From NCBI RefSeq assembly GCF_036088315.1, contig NZ_CP107996.1:2562501-2626500 (forward strand): 64,000 nt of DNA, read 5' to 3'. Of this stretch, positions 46,088 through 54,919 are shown piece after piece (positions within the stretch are counted from its first letter, which is position 1; every line of letters begins with the position of its first letter). The notes under the pieces are model-generated. The model searched no databases. It had not been told where the DNA came from and saw nothing but the letters and a program-made list of their open reading frames with translations. This DNA is from Streptomyces sp. NBC_00344. Its GTDB lineage: Bacteria > Actinomycetota > Actinomycetes > Streptomycetales > Streptomycetaceae. A program made the position numbers and the translations under genes.

Positions 46088-48585
46088 CCGCCCACCCCCA
46101 CCTGGCCGTTGTTGTCACAGCCGCCGCCGTCCGGGCTGCAGGTACCGCCGCCGAGCAGCAGTCGCAGCACCGGAAGCACCGCGTCCGCGCGTTCCTCGTC
46201 GAGCCCGGCGCCGAACCCCGGAGCCAATGGCTCCGGCCCACCGGCCTGCCTCGCGCCTGCCGGGCCCCGCCCGGCCAGCTCGCCGAGCGTGCGCCGCACC
46301 CCCGGTTCGTACGACGAGAAGGTGCGGCGCAGCAGTGGCAGTACGCCGGTGAACGCGTCGGCGGGCACACCGGCCAGCCAGCCGTCGATCAGCCCCAGCA
46401 GCCGCTCGTCGTGGACCAGCAGCATGCCTCCTCCGGAGGCTCCGCCGACGAAGCCCTCGATCCAGGCGGCCGCGTCGGCCGGCAGTGCACCCGCCGACAG
46501 GGCGAGCCCCATGAGCAGTGCGGCCTCCTCCTGCGCCAGCCGGCCGTCGTCGAGCAGCAGCCGTACGGCCCGTCCTCTGATCACTCCGGCGACGGTGTCC
46601 TGGCGGGCCAGTCTGTGCAGCACCTCGGCCCATCGGTCCCGCAGGCCGCCGGTGCCGGGCAGCAGGGCGACGGCGCCGTGGACGCCATCCAGACGGGCCC
46701 GCATCTCGGTCGCGCCGTCCGCGTCGAGGCCGGTGCAGGCAGCGGGCAGACCGACGCAGATCCGCTCGGCCAGACCGGCTGCCACCTCGGCCAGTGCGGC
46801 TGTGTCCGTGGACCGCACGTCTCCGTACCGCAGTGAACGGGCCAGCGCCGGAAGTGCCTGGGCGAGGTGGCCCACGTCGGTGTCGAGTGCCGCACGGTCG
46901 GCGAGGGCGCGCATCACCACCGGGAGCGCGTCGGGCAGGCCGGCCAGCAGACATTCCTCGGCGAGAGCGGTGACCGCCGTGAGGGCCGTGGCCGACACGG
47001 CCCCGGCCGCGGCCTTTGCGGTGGTCGCGGAGAGCACGGTCGTTCCCCACACGCCGGCCTCCGCCACCCGCACCGAGAGCTCGGGCTCCCAGCGCAGCCG
47101 CCAGCTCTCCCGGAAGGTGCCCAGGCTTCCCCGCCCGGCGGCCCGCTCCCCCCAGCCGACCCCTAGCAGCCGCAGCCGGTGCAGCAGCCGCGACCGTGCG
47201 GCGTCTGTCTCCTTGCGCAGATCGAGGTCCAACTCCTTCTCCAGCGCCTCCGGTTTGAGCCGAAGGGTGCGCTGCGCCCGGGTCAGGTCGCGCTGGAGCG
47301 GTACGGCCGGAGCGGTGTCGGGGACCTCCCCGAGCACATCACCCACCACGAGCTTCTCCCGGACCAGCGCCAGCGGCACATCGGAGCCGTCGCACATCAC
47401 GGCCCGTATCGCGTCGGTGGTCTCGGTCAGGCCCGGCAGCGGACGCCCCCGCATCGCGGCGAGGGTCCCGGCCAGCCTGACGGCTTCGATGACATGGGCC
47501 GACGAGACCATCCGGTCCTCGTCCCGCAGCAGCCGGGCGACCTTGGTCATCCAGCGTTCGACGGGGCGGTCGGCGGCGCCGAACAGATGCCCGTACCAGC
47601 CCGGTGAGTCGATCCCCGCGCCGTAACCGCTGTGCCGGGCGAGCCTGCGCTGGGTCCAGGGCACCCAGGTCATCTCGGCCCTGACTCTCGGCAGACCCTT
47701 CAGCAGGGCACGGTCAGCGGAAAGGGTGGTCTTCACAGTGAGCGCGGGAACATGCCAGGCGCCGCAGACCACAGCCACCTCGTCCCCGAACTCCTTCCGT
47801 GCGGACTGCAGTTGGAGTCGCATATGTGCCTCGCGCACCAGGTCGCGGGGGAATCCGCCGTCACCGTAGGTCTCCCGCAGCGCGCCCATGGCTTCGGCGA
47901 GTGCCGCGAACGGCGCGAATGCGCCCCCGCACCCGCCTCCGCCTCCGGTTCCGTTTCCGTTTCCGGGACCACGATGCTCGACGACGTCCTCCCACCAGCG
48001 CTCGGCGTCGTCGTAACCTGCGGTCTCGGCGAGCACGGCGATCGGGTCGAGCCGCACGGCGACGGCCGGCGGGGCCGCCCGTTCCGCGCCCTCCCCCTCC
48101 GGCGGCCCGTCTTCCTCCGCCCCGCTCCCCTCAGCCCTCTCAGTCCTCTTCTCCTCCGTCGCTTTTCCCTCTGCTTCCTCCACGGCCGTCGCCAGCGAGT
48201 GCGCCGCCGGCAGATCGATGAAGCGGACCGGCACTTCGTGCTGCTGCGCCCAGCGGATCGCCACCCACTCCGGTGAGAACTCGGCGAACGGCCAGAACGC
48301 CGCTCTGCCCGGGTCGTCCACGACATGGGCGAGCAGCGCGACCGGCGGACACATCGCCGGGTCCGCGGCCAGGGGGAGCAGCGCGTCACCCTCGGGCGGC
48401 CCCTCGATCAGCACGGCCCGCGGTCTCGCTGCGTCCAGCGCGGCCAGCACGGCACGGGCGGAACCCGGCCCGTGGTGGCGCACGCCGAGCAGCAGCGGAG
48501 CCGGGCGCGAAGGAGGCACTGCGGCTGCCGGTGCCGCGACTGCTTCCGGTGCCAGGAGTGCCTCCGGTGCTGCGGGCACTGTCAT
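46084..48585 (-). CDS. DUF5682-family protein
   Basis: A large 833-aa protein without membrane helices. The N-terminal domain begins LLLGVRHHGPGSARAVLAAL with VLIEGPPEGDALLPL, a pattern resembling the TraB/PrgY/EreA-type fold (paired His and Glu near the N-terminus), followed by VPVRFIDLPAAHSLA. The rest is Ala/Leu-rich and probably helical repeats. DUF5682 occurs almost only between MoxR and VWA genes. Here it overlaps both neighbours by 4 bp. A hydrolase-like or scaffold role is speculation. A Glu/Lys/Gly-rich insert lies near residues 135-170. Confidence 0.85.
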   Translation of the reverse strand: MTVPAAPEALLAPEAVAAPAAAVPPSRPAPLLLGVRHHGPGSARAVLAALDAARPRAVLIEGPPEGDALLPLAADPAMCPPVALLAHVVDDPGRAAFWPFAEFSPEWVAIRWAQQHEVPVRFIDLPAAHSLATAVEEAEGKATEEKRTERAEGSGAEEDGPPEGEGAERAAPPAVAVRLDPIAVLAETAGYDDAERWWEDVVEHRGPGNGNGTGGGGGCGGAFAPFAALAEAMGALRETYGDGGFPRDLVREAHMRLQLQSARKEFGDEVAVVCGAWHVPALTVKTTLSADRALLKGLPRVRAEMTWVPWTQRRLARHSGYGAGIDSPGWYGHLFGAADRPVERWMTKVARLLRDEDRMVSSAHVIEAVRLAGTLAAMRGRPLPGLTETTDAIRAVMCDGSDVPLALVREKLVVGDVLGEVPDTAPAVPLQRDLTRAQRTLRLKPEALEKELDLDLRKETDAARSRLLHRLRLLGVGWGERAAGRGSLGTFRESWRLRWEPELSVRVAEAGVWGTTVLSATTAKAAAGAVSATALTAVTALAEECLLAGLPDALPVVMRALADRAALDTDVGHLAQALPALARSLRYGDVRSTDTAALAEVAAGLAERICVGLPAACTGLDADGATEMRARLDGVHGAVALLPGTGGLRDRWAEVLHRLARQDTVAGVIRGRAVRLLLDDGRLAQEEAALLMGLALSAGALPADAAAWIEGFVGGASGGGMLLVHDERLLGLIDGWLAGVPADAFTGVLPLLRRTFSSYEPGVRRTLGELAGRGPAGARQAGGPEPLAPGFGAGLDEERADAVLPVLRLLLGGGTCSPDGGGCDNNGQVGVGG

Positions 48586-49685
48586 ACCGAGACCTCCCGG
48601 CAGGCGCGGTAGAAGTCCTTCCAGCCCTCGCGCTCCCGGACCACTGTCTCCAGGTATTCCTGCCAGATCACCCGGTCGGCCGCCGGATCGCGTACGACCG
48701 CACCGAGCAGCCCCGCTGCGACATCGGCCGGCCTGAGCACACCGTCCCCGAAGTGGGCGGCGAGAGCGAGGCCGTTGGTGACCACGGAAATGGCCTCGGC
48801 CGTGGACAGCGTCCCCGAAGGGGACTTGACCTTGGTACGCCCGTCACCGGTGACACCGCCGCGCAACTCCCGGAAGACGGTGACCACCCGGCGGATCTCG
48901 TCCATGCCTTCGGGAGCGGCCGGGATTTCGAGCGAGCGCCCTATCTGGTCGACTCGCCGGGAGACGATGTCCACCTCCGCTTCGGCCGAAGCGGGCAGCG
49001 GCAGAACGACCGTGTTGAACCGGCGGCGCAGTGCGCTGGAGAGCTCGTTGACCCCGCGGTCGCGGTCATTGGCGGTGGCGATGAGATTGAATCCCCGCAC
49101 GGCCTGGACCTCCTCGCCCAGCTCCGGAACCGGCAGGGTCTTCTCCGACAGGATCGTGATCAGGGTGTCCTGCACATCGGCCGGGATACGGGTCAGCTCC
49201 TCGACCCGTGCGGTCATACCGCCCGCCATGGCCCGCATGACGGGGCCGGCCACCAGGGCGTCCCTGCTCGGTCCATGAGCGAGCAACCTGGCGTAGTTCC
49301 AGCCGTATCTGATCGCCTCCTCCGGGGTGCCCGCGGTGCCCTGGACCAGCAGGGTCGAGTCCCCGCTCACTGCGGCGGCCAGGTGTTCCGACACCCAGGT
49401 CTTCGCGGTGCCGGGGACTCCCAGCAGCAGCAGCGCGCGATCGGTGGCGAGCGTGGTGACGGCGACCTCGACGATGCGGCGCGGACCGACGTACTTGGGG
49501 GTGATCACTGTGCCGTCCGGCAGCGTGCCGCCCTGCAGATAGACGGCCACGGCCCAGGGCGATAGCTTCCAGCGCTCGGGGCGCGGACGGTCGTCGGCGG
49601 CCGCGAGTGCCTTCAGCTCGTGGGCGAAAGCGTCTTCGGCATGCGGGCGCAGCACCTCGGATTCGGCGGTTTGGGACGCGGTCAT
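48582..49685 (-). CDS. MoxR-type AAA+ ATPase
   Basis: The 367-aa ATPase has Walker A GVPGTAKT at residues 89-96. In place of the usual MoxR Walker B it has ARVEELTRIPADVQDTLITI. Sensor 1 is NLIATANDRDRGVNELSSAL, followed by RRRFNTVVLPLP. MoxR ATPases remodel or mature protein complexes with VWA partners. ATG 49685 has TGGAGGGG upstream. It leads the three-gene operon and is divergent from the SWIM gene, with a shared DNA-damage-type promoter region between them. Confidence 0.93.
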   Translation of the reverse strand: MTASQTAESEVLRPHAEDAFAHELKALAAADDRPRPERWKLSPWAVAVYLQGGTLPDGTVITPKYVGPRRIVEVAVTTLATDRALLLLGVPGTAKTWVSEHLAAAVSGDSTLLVQGTAGTPEEAIRYGWNYARLLAHGPSRDALVAGPVMRAMAGGMTARVEELTRIPADVQDTLITILSEKTLPVPELGEEVQAVRGFNLIATANDRDRGVNELSSALRRRFNTVVLPLPASAEAEVDIVSRRVDQIGRSLEIPAAPEGMDEIRRVVTVFRELRGGVTGDGRTKVKSPSGTLSTAEAISVVTNGLALAAHFGDGVLRPADVAAGLLGAVVRDPAADRVIWQEYLETVVREREGWKDFYRACREVSV

Positions 49686-49722
49686 GGATCCCCCTCCAGA
49701 TCGTTCGACCCGATGTGGTTCC

Positions 49723-49745
49723 ACCGTGCACCATGGCACTGACAA
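49723..49745 (-). promoter_or_regulatory. PafBC/RecA-independent DNA-damage-type promoter of the moxR operon
   Basis: On the minus strand TTGTCAGTG (49745-49737), 8 bp, then CACGGT (49728-49723). The consensus is TTGTCRGTG-N8-TANNNT: the -35 element and spacing fit exactly, and the -10 has C for the first T. The leader would be about 30 nt. Confidence 0.6.
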
Positions 49746-49772
49746 TCGACTGTTTCCGCAGGTGGGAGCCGA

Positions 49773-49795
49773 TTGTCAGTGGTGGCGCCTAGCTT
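49773..49795 (+). promoter_or_regulatory. PafBC/RecA-independent DNA-damage-type promoter of the SWIM operon
   Basis: TTGTCAGTG (49773-49781), GTGGCGCC, TAGCTT (49790-49795): a full match to TTGTCRGTG-N8-TANNNT, the actinobacterial LexA/RecA-independent damage promoter. The -10 ends 7 bases before ATG 49803, so the mRNA should be leaderless. With the minus-strand copy it forms a 12-bp inverted repeat (49737-49748, 49770-49781). Confidence 0.8.
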
Positions 49796-49802
49796 GGTGG
49801 CC

Positions 49803-51188
49803 ATGCTGCGAAACAGCGGGGAACACCTCCCGGCGGCCCGGGGGCAGGGGGCGCGCTGGACTGCGGATCAGGTGCTGGCACTGGCTTCTGACGCAGCCTC
49901 ACGCAAGGCAGGAAGCAGGCTCGGGATGTCCGGGCCGTGGTCCGAAACGGGGTATGGGCGCGGCTCGGGGGCCGTCTGGGGAATGTGCAGGGGAAGCGGC
50001 AGCAGGCCGTATCAGACCGTCGTGGACACAACCGGCGTGGCGTACCGGTGCAGTTGCCCCAGCCGGAAGTTTCCGTGCAAGCACGCGCTGGGACTGCTGC
50101 TGCTCTGGGCGGCGGACGGGGTAAAGGAGGCCGAGTCACCGCCTGAGTGGGCCGGCGAGTGGATCGAGGCACGGTGGACCCGGCAGGGGCAGCCGCCGGA
50201 AGGGCGGTCCGGGCCCGATTCCGCACCGGCGGATCCGCGGGCGGCCCGGCGCAGAGCGGAGCGCAGAGCGGAGCGGGTCACCGCGGGGGCGGCGGAGCTC
50301 GAGCAGCGGCTCGATGATCTGCTGCGGGGCGGTCTGTCCGCGGCCGGGCAGGCGGGATACGGGCTGTGGGAGGAGACGGCGGCCCGGATGGTCGATGCGC
50401 AGGCGCCCGGACTCGCCGCCAGAGTGCGGGAGTTGGCCGCTATTCCGGCATCGGGAAGCGGCTGGCCGGGACGGCTGCTGGAAGAGTGCGCGATGCTGCA
50501 CCTGCTCGACCGGGCCTGGCTGGAGCGTGAGTTGCTGCCGGAGCCACTGGCCGCGACGGTCCGCATGCGCGTCGGGCTGCCGGCTCCGCCCGGGGGACCG
50601 GCCATCCGCGACCACTGGCTGGTGCTCTCCCAGTACGACACCTCCGACGGCAGGCTCACCACCCGGCGCATCTGGCTCCAGGGCCGCAGGTCGCGACACA
50701 CCGCGCAGCTGCTGGACTTCGGTGCGGCAGGACGGGCACCACAGGTCGCTCTGCCGGTCGGGCGGACGCTGGACGCCGAGCTCATGCCCTATCCGGGCGC
50801 GGGTCAGCTGCGGGCCGCGCTGGGCGAGCAGTTCGGCGTTCCGGCAGCACCGGACAGCCCGCCGCGGGGCGTGACCACCGCCGCCGCCCTCTCCCTGTAC
50901 GGCCGCGCCCTGCGGGACGATCCCTGGCTGAACACCTGGCCGGTGACCCTGGGTTCTGTCATACCGGTCCCCGGTACGGCGGACGGTACCGGCTGGCAAC
51001 TGGCTGATGCCGAGGGACAGTGCGCGCTGCCGGTGACGTCGGGCGCGGCGGCGAAGTCCGGGCTGTGGAGGCTCACCGCGCTCTCCGGCGGGGGGCCGGT
51101 CACGGTCTTCGGCGAGTGCGGACACCGCGGCTTCGTCCCGCTGACGGCATGGGCGCCCGGCGACCGCGACGCCGTACCGCTCAGCTGA
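49803..51188 (+). CDS. SWIM zinc-finger family protein
   Basis: The 461-aa protein carries a SWIM zinc finger near its N-terminus: YRCSCPSRKFPCKHALGLLL, with Cys83, Cys85, Cys92 and His94. SWIM fingers bind DNA or proteins. The following 370 residues contain an Arg-rich segment (RAARRRAERRAERV) and a C-terminal beta-rich part (WLVLSQYDTSDGRLTTRRIW). ATG 49803 coincides with the predicted transcription start; GTG 49797 is in frame but would lie before it. It is co-transcribed with DUF5691, 35 bp downstream, and divergent from moxR. Confidence 0.9.
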   Translation: MLRNSGEHLPAARGQGARWTADQVLALASDAASRKAGSRLGMSGPWSETGYGRGSGAVWGMCRGSGSRPYQTVVDTTGVAYRCSCPSRKFPCKHALGLLLLWAADGVKEAESPPEWAGEWIEARWTRQGQPPEGRSGPDSAPADPRAARRRAERRAERVTAGAAELEQRLDDLLRGGLSAAGQAGYGLWEETAARMVDAQAPGLAARVRELAAIPASGSGWPGRLLEECAMLHLLDRAWLERELLPEPLAATVRMRVGLPAPPGGPAIRDHWLVLSQYDTSDGRLTTRRIWLQGRRSRHTAQLLDFGAAGRAPQVALPVGRTLDAELMPYPGAGQLRAALGEQFGVPAAPDSPPRGVTTAAALSLYGRALRDDPWLNTWPVTLGSVIPVPGTADGTGWQLADAEGQCALPVTSGAAAKSGLWRLTALSGGGPVTVFGECGHRGFVPLTAWAPGDRDAVPLS

Positions 51189-51223
51189 ACCGCCACCGCA
51201 CACAACCGTCCATGGAGGGACCG

Positions 51224-52792
51224 ATGAGCGCCACCACCGCCTGGGAAGAACTCGTCACATCGGCTCTGCTCGGCACCGACCGCCGCCCACCGCGGTACGG
51301 CACACCGGCGCTGCTGGACTCCGCCGCGCTGCACACCGTGCGGCGCAGAGCGGGCCTGCTGCCCGCGCCGGCCGCCGCACGGCCCGCCGCCGCTCCGCAC
51401 GACCACCGGCCCGAGCCGCCGGCGGCCGCCCGGCGCCGGCTGGCCCAGCTGCTCGCCGACCGGGCAGGGCCCGCCGGCTCCGGCGGGCGCCGGGGTGCCA
51501 CGCCCGATCTCACGGAACTGTTGCCCCAGTGGCTCACCACAGCGGGGCAGCTCGGTTACCGGGCACCCGCCTCACTCCTCGACGCGCTGCTGGACGCGGC
51601 GCGGGCGCGCACGGATCTGCGGTCGCAGGCTCTCGCCTTCGCCGGTCCCCGGGGGCTCTGGCTGGCCGGACTGAACCCGGAGTGGAAGTTCGCGCTGCGC
51701 GGTACGGCGGGCGCAGCCGTGCTGCCTTCGACCGCGGATGCCGGAGCCGTCCGCCGGCTCTGGGAGGAGGGCTTGTTCGCCGAGCGGGTCGCTCTGCTCG
51801 GCGCACTGCGGTCCGAGCTGCCGGGCGCCGGGCTCGATCTGCTCGCCACGACCTGGCAGGCCGAGCGGGCCGAGGACCGGTTGATGTTCCTGGACTCCCT
51901 GCGCACCGGACTCACGGACGCGGACGAGCCGTTCCTGGAACAGGCCCTGGCCGACCGCAGCCGCAATGTCCGCGCCACGGCCGCGGAACTGCTCTCCGCG
52001 CTGCCCCGGTCAGCCCTCGCGGGCCGGATGGCGGTTCGGGCGATGACCTGCGTCGGCCTCGACCGCACCGATCACCGTGCCCGGATCACGGTCGAGGCAC
52101 CGCACGAATGCGACGCGGCGATGCAACGCGACGGCGTTCCGCCGGTTCCGCCGGCGGGCCGCGGTGAGCGTTCCTGGTGGCTGGGACACGTGGTGGAGGC
52201 CGCGCCGCTCACCGTGTGGTCCGGCGTGCTGGGTGGCCGTACGCCGCAGCAGATCGTCGGACTTCCGGTGACCGACGGCTGGGAGGAGGAGCTGCACGCC
52301 GCGTGGTGCCGGGCCGCGGTGCGGCAGGGCGACGCCGCCTGGTCCCGCGCGCTGCTGGCGGGCCCGGGTACTACCTCGCTCGCCGAACGCGCGCGACTGC
52401 TGGCAACGCTGCCGGACGGCGAGCGGGCAGGCTCGGTGGCCGTCTTCGTCGCAGGTCACGGCTTGTCCGAGGCGTTCCAGCTGCTGTCCGTCTGTGAGGT
52501 CCCCTGGGCCGAACCGCTGGGCCGGGCGGTGGTGGACGCCCTCGAGATAGCCCGGGACGCCGGAAGCTACCCCTGGAGCTTCAGCGGGGTGATGGGGCTG
52601 GCCGAACGCTGTCTGGATCCGGCGGAGGCACGGCGGCTCGAGGTCCTCACGGCGATACCGGACGAGGCGGAAGGAGGGGCCCCCGGAGCCGGCGGTTACT
52701 GGTCGGAGGCGTTTCAGCGGCTGGTGTCCACGTTGCGGCTGCGGGCGGCGATGCGGGAGGAGCTGGCGGGGGCGGCGCAGACGGGGCCATAG
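51224..52792 (+). CDS. DUF5691-family protein
   Basis: A 522-aa soluble, Leu/Ala/Arg-rich helical protein. WEELVTSALLGTDRRPPRYG is the conserved start. The segment FLEQALADRSRNVRATAAEL looks like a HEAT-type repeat, and further helical repeats follow. DUF5691 proteins occur with SWIM, MoxR and VWA genes. ATG 51224 has GGAGGGA at the right distance. A scaffold binding role is inference. No catalytic motif is seen. Confidence 0.85.
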   Translation: MSATTAWEELVTSALLGTDRRPPRYGTPALLDSAALHTVRRRAGLLPAPAAARPAAAPHDHRPEPPAAARRRLAQLLADRAGPAGSGGRRGATPDLTELLPQWLTTAGQLGYRAPASLLDALLDAARARTDLRSQALAFAGPRGLWLAGLNPEWKFALRGTAGAAVLPSTADAGAVRRLWEEGLFAERVALLGALRSELPGAGLDLLATTWQAERAEDRLMFLDSLRTGLTDADEPFLEQALADRSRNVRATAAELLSALPRSALAGRMAVRAMTCVGLDRTDHRARITVEAPHECDAAMQRDGVPPVPPAGRGERSWWLGHVVEAAPLTVWSGVLGGRTPQQIVGLPVTDGWEEELHAAWCRAAVRQGDAAWSRALLAGPGTTSLAERARLLATLPDGERAGSVAVFVAGHGLSEAFQLLSVCEVPWAEPLGRAVVDALEIARDAGSYPWSFSGVMGLAERCLDPAEARRLEVLTAIPDEAEGGAPGAGGYWSEAFQRLVSTLRLRAAMREELAGAAQTGP

Positions 52793-53139
52793 GGCGAGGC
52801 GCGGCGACGCCGGCAGCGCAGCGCGGACGGGCGGCAGCGACCTGAGCCGGGAGCGGCGGCACGGACGGGGGCAGGAGCACGAGCCTGCGGCTACGGCGCG
52901 GACCAGGGGGCAGGATCACGAGTCGGGAGGCTACGCGTGGGCAGCAGCAGGGGGAAGGAGCCACGAGCCGGGCAGCGCGGTGCCCCGCTACGGGGCCCGG
53001 GGACCGCGTCCCCGCGCCCGACGGCGCCCCCCGGGCCTGTCCCGGCGGCAGCCAGGTGCGGCCGAGCAGCCCGGTATCGGCCGGCCGGGCGGCTCCGGGG
53101 CGGCCCGGAGCCCGGGAACGGGAACCTGAAGGCTGTCCC
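52793..53139. other. 347-bp gap between DUF5691 and icmB with imperfect repeats
   Basis: No gene seen. GGGGGCAGGAGCACGAG (52867-52883) recurs with one change 39 bp later (52906-52922) and more loosely at 52950-52967; the first two are each followed by a GGCTACG. The right half is packed with short GC inverted repeats (for example CGGGGCCCGGGG near 52990), enough for terminators of both convergent genes. Confidence 0.5.
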
Positions 53140-53553
53140 TCAGGCCTCGGCCGGCTGGCGCACGTTCGCGTGGACCCAGTCCACGATGGAAGCCGTGGTC
53201 GCACCGGGGGTGAAGATCTCCGCCACCCCCTGTTCCTTCAGCGGCGCGATGTCCGCCTCCGGGATGATGCCCCCGCCGAACACCTTGATGTCCTCGGCCT
53301 CACGCTCCCGCAACAGCTCGAGCACCTTCGCGAAGAGCGTGTTGTGCGCCCCGGAAAGGATGGAGAGCCCGATCGCGTCCGCGTCCTCCTGGATCGCGGT
53401 GTCCACGATCTGTTCCGGCGTCTGGTGGAGGCCGGTGTAGATGACCTCCATACCGGCATCCCGCAGCGCACGGGCGATCACCTTGGCGCCGCGATCGTGC
53501 CCGTCGAGCCCCGGCTTGGCGACCACTACGCGGATCGGACCGACCACACCCAT
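53140..53553 (-). CDS. icmB: Isobutyryl-CoA mutase small subunit (B12-binding)
   Basis: Coenzyme-B12-binding subunit of isobutyryl-CoA mutase, which interconverts isobutyryl- and n-butyryl-CoA in valine and fatty-acid metabolism. The B12 motif DxHxxG is in [20 protein letters not shown], with the typical later [11 protein letters not shown] and [14 protein letters not shown] 53553 (GGAGGC at 6 bp) gives 137 aa, the length of known IcmB. The large subunit is not in this window, as in Streptomyces coelicolor. A short AACG-N2-CGTT palindrome (53576-53585) lies 23 bp upstream. Confidence 0.88.
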   Translation of the reverse strand: MGVVGPIRVVVAKPGLDGHDRGAKVIARALRDAGMEVIYTGLHQTPEQIVDTAIQEDADAIGLSILSGAHNTLFAKVLELLREREAEDIKVFGGGIIPEADIAPLKEQGVAEIFTPGATTASIVDWVHANVRQPAEA

Positions 53554-53824
53554 CACTGCCTCCATGCACGATGTGAACGAACGTTAAGTACAGCATCCCG
53601 CAACCAGCTGTTTCGCGGTGGCCGGGGAGGGGGAAATCACACATGGGACACATTCGTTACGCGTCGCACCCCGTACCGGCCGGCACAAAGAGCCGCGCAG
53701 GGGTCGGCGTGGCGGGAGCCGCACCGAGAGCGCCTTCAGATCCGGCCGATCTCACCTGAGTGGCCCCCATGAGTGCATACGGGGGACGGTGTCGCCCTCC
53801 GTATGCCGTTCGGGAGGTCGGCCA

Positions 53825-54679
53825 ATGAAGGTCCTGCCCTTCGCCCTCTACCCGCAGCGCCTGCTGCAACAGCTGCGGTTCTCCGCCGTACTTCTGCGCG
53901 CCACAGCTCTCGACATCGCGATCCTCGCCGGACATCTGCTTCTCTACCCTTCCGGGTTGTCGGACGAGCGACGAGCCGTCGTCACGATCGACGAGCCCCT
54001 GGAGACCACCTTCCCTCCGCCGGGCCGGGCCCAACCGCCCGTAGTGCTGCTGCACGGCTTCGTCGACAACCGCTCTGTCTTCGTCCTGCTGCGACGCTCG
54101 CTGGCCCGCCATGGCCGACACCATCCGGAGTCGCTCAATTACTCACTGCTCACCTGCGACATCCGGGCCGCCGCCGAACTGCTGGGACGTCATGTCGAGG
54201 AGATCTGCGCCCGCACCGGACATCACGAGGTCGACATCGTCGGACACAGCCTGGGCGGGCTGATCGCCCGGTACTACGTGCAACGCCTCGGCGGCGACAT
54301 CCGGGTACGGACCCTGGTCACCCTCGGAACGCCGCACGCCGGCACCCAGGTCGCCCAGCTGCTGAGCGCCCACCCCCTGGTTCGCCAGATGCTTCCGCAC
54401 TCCGACGTGATCGAGGAACTGCGCAGCCCCGCAGCAGGCTGCCGTACCCGTTTCGTGAGTTTCTGGAGCGATCTCGATCATCTGATGGCCCCGGTGGAGG
54501 CAGCCCGTATCGACCACCCCGACCTGAGAGCGACCAACATCCGGGTCACCGGCATCGGCCACCTCGCCCTGCCGGTACATCCCACCGTCGCGAACGGCAT
54601 CCTTCAGGCGCTCGACGGGGAGCAGACACCCACCGGACAGGGAGGGGCCGAGACCGGAGGCACGGTCTCCGTCGCCTGA
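53825..54679 (+). CDS. Lipase-like alpha/beta hydrolase
   Basis: A 284-aa hydrolase with an N-terminal hydrophobic region (about 19-43), then VVLLHGFVDNRSVF (oxyanion His-Gly), the nucleophile elbow IVGHSLGGLIARYY, TLGTPHAGTQVAQLL, and a late catalytic His in RVTGIGHLALPVHP. It resembles bacterial triacylglycerol lipases of the LipA/EstA type. GGGAGG precedes ATG 53825. The leader holds an 8-bp hairpin (GCATACGG/CCGTATGC, 53775-53806). The hydrophobic start suggests export or membrane attachment. Confidence 0.88.
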   Translation: MKVLPFALYPQRLLQQLRFSAVLLRATALDIAILAGHLLLYPSGLSDERRAVVTIDEPLETTFPPPGRAQPPVVLLHGFVDNRSVFVLLRRSLARHGRHHPESLNYSLLTCDIRAAAELLGRHVEEICARTGHHEVDIVGHSLGGLIARYYVQRLGGDIRVRTLVTLGTPHAGTQVAQLLSAHPLVRQMLPHSDVIEELRSPAAGCRTRFVSFWSDLDHLMAPVEAARIDHPDLRATNIRVTGIGHLALPVHPTVANGILQALDGEQTPTGQGGAETGGTVSVA

Positions 54680-54821
54680 TGTGACGTGAAGGGGCCTGAA
54701 AACGACTGAAAATCCAGCCGATTGCTCGAACATCTCCCGAACGCCGCACCAAGAGTGTGCCCGTAGTCCCCCGAAAGTCGGCCGAATGCCCGTTTCCCCC
54801 GCGTCCAATAGCCGCTGAAGA

Positions 54822-54851
54822 TTGTCGCCGCCACGTACCGCCGGGTACAGT
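54822..54851 (+). promoter_or_regulatory. Candidate promoter of the M23 peptidase gene
   Basis: TTGTCG (54822-54827) and TACAGT (54846-54851) with an 18-bp spacer. The leader of about 60 nt contains GGGG-TGA-CCCC and GGCAG/CTGCC hairpins. Confidence 0.5.
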
Positions 54852-54919
54852 CGCGCCACTGCTTTCGACCGGGGTGACCCCAGAGGCAGGGTCCTACTGC
54901 CGAGGCGAGAGAGACGTTG

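Noticed and set aside
53554..53824. A cobalamin riboswitch for the B12-dependent icmB gene
   Set aside because: The gap lacks the B12-box and conserved cobalamin aptamer blocks; only a short AACG-N2-CGTT palindrome is seen.
54680..54919. A second c-di-AMP riboswitch before the M23 peptidase
   Set aside because: GGGGTGA occurs but the GAGCCGGGG, CCGAACCC and GGTAGGC blocks are missing; the predicted leader of about 60 nt is too short.
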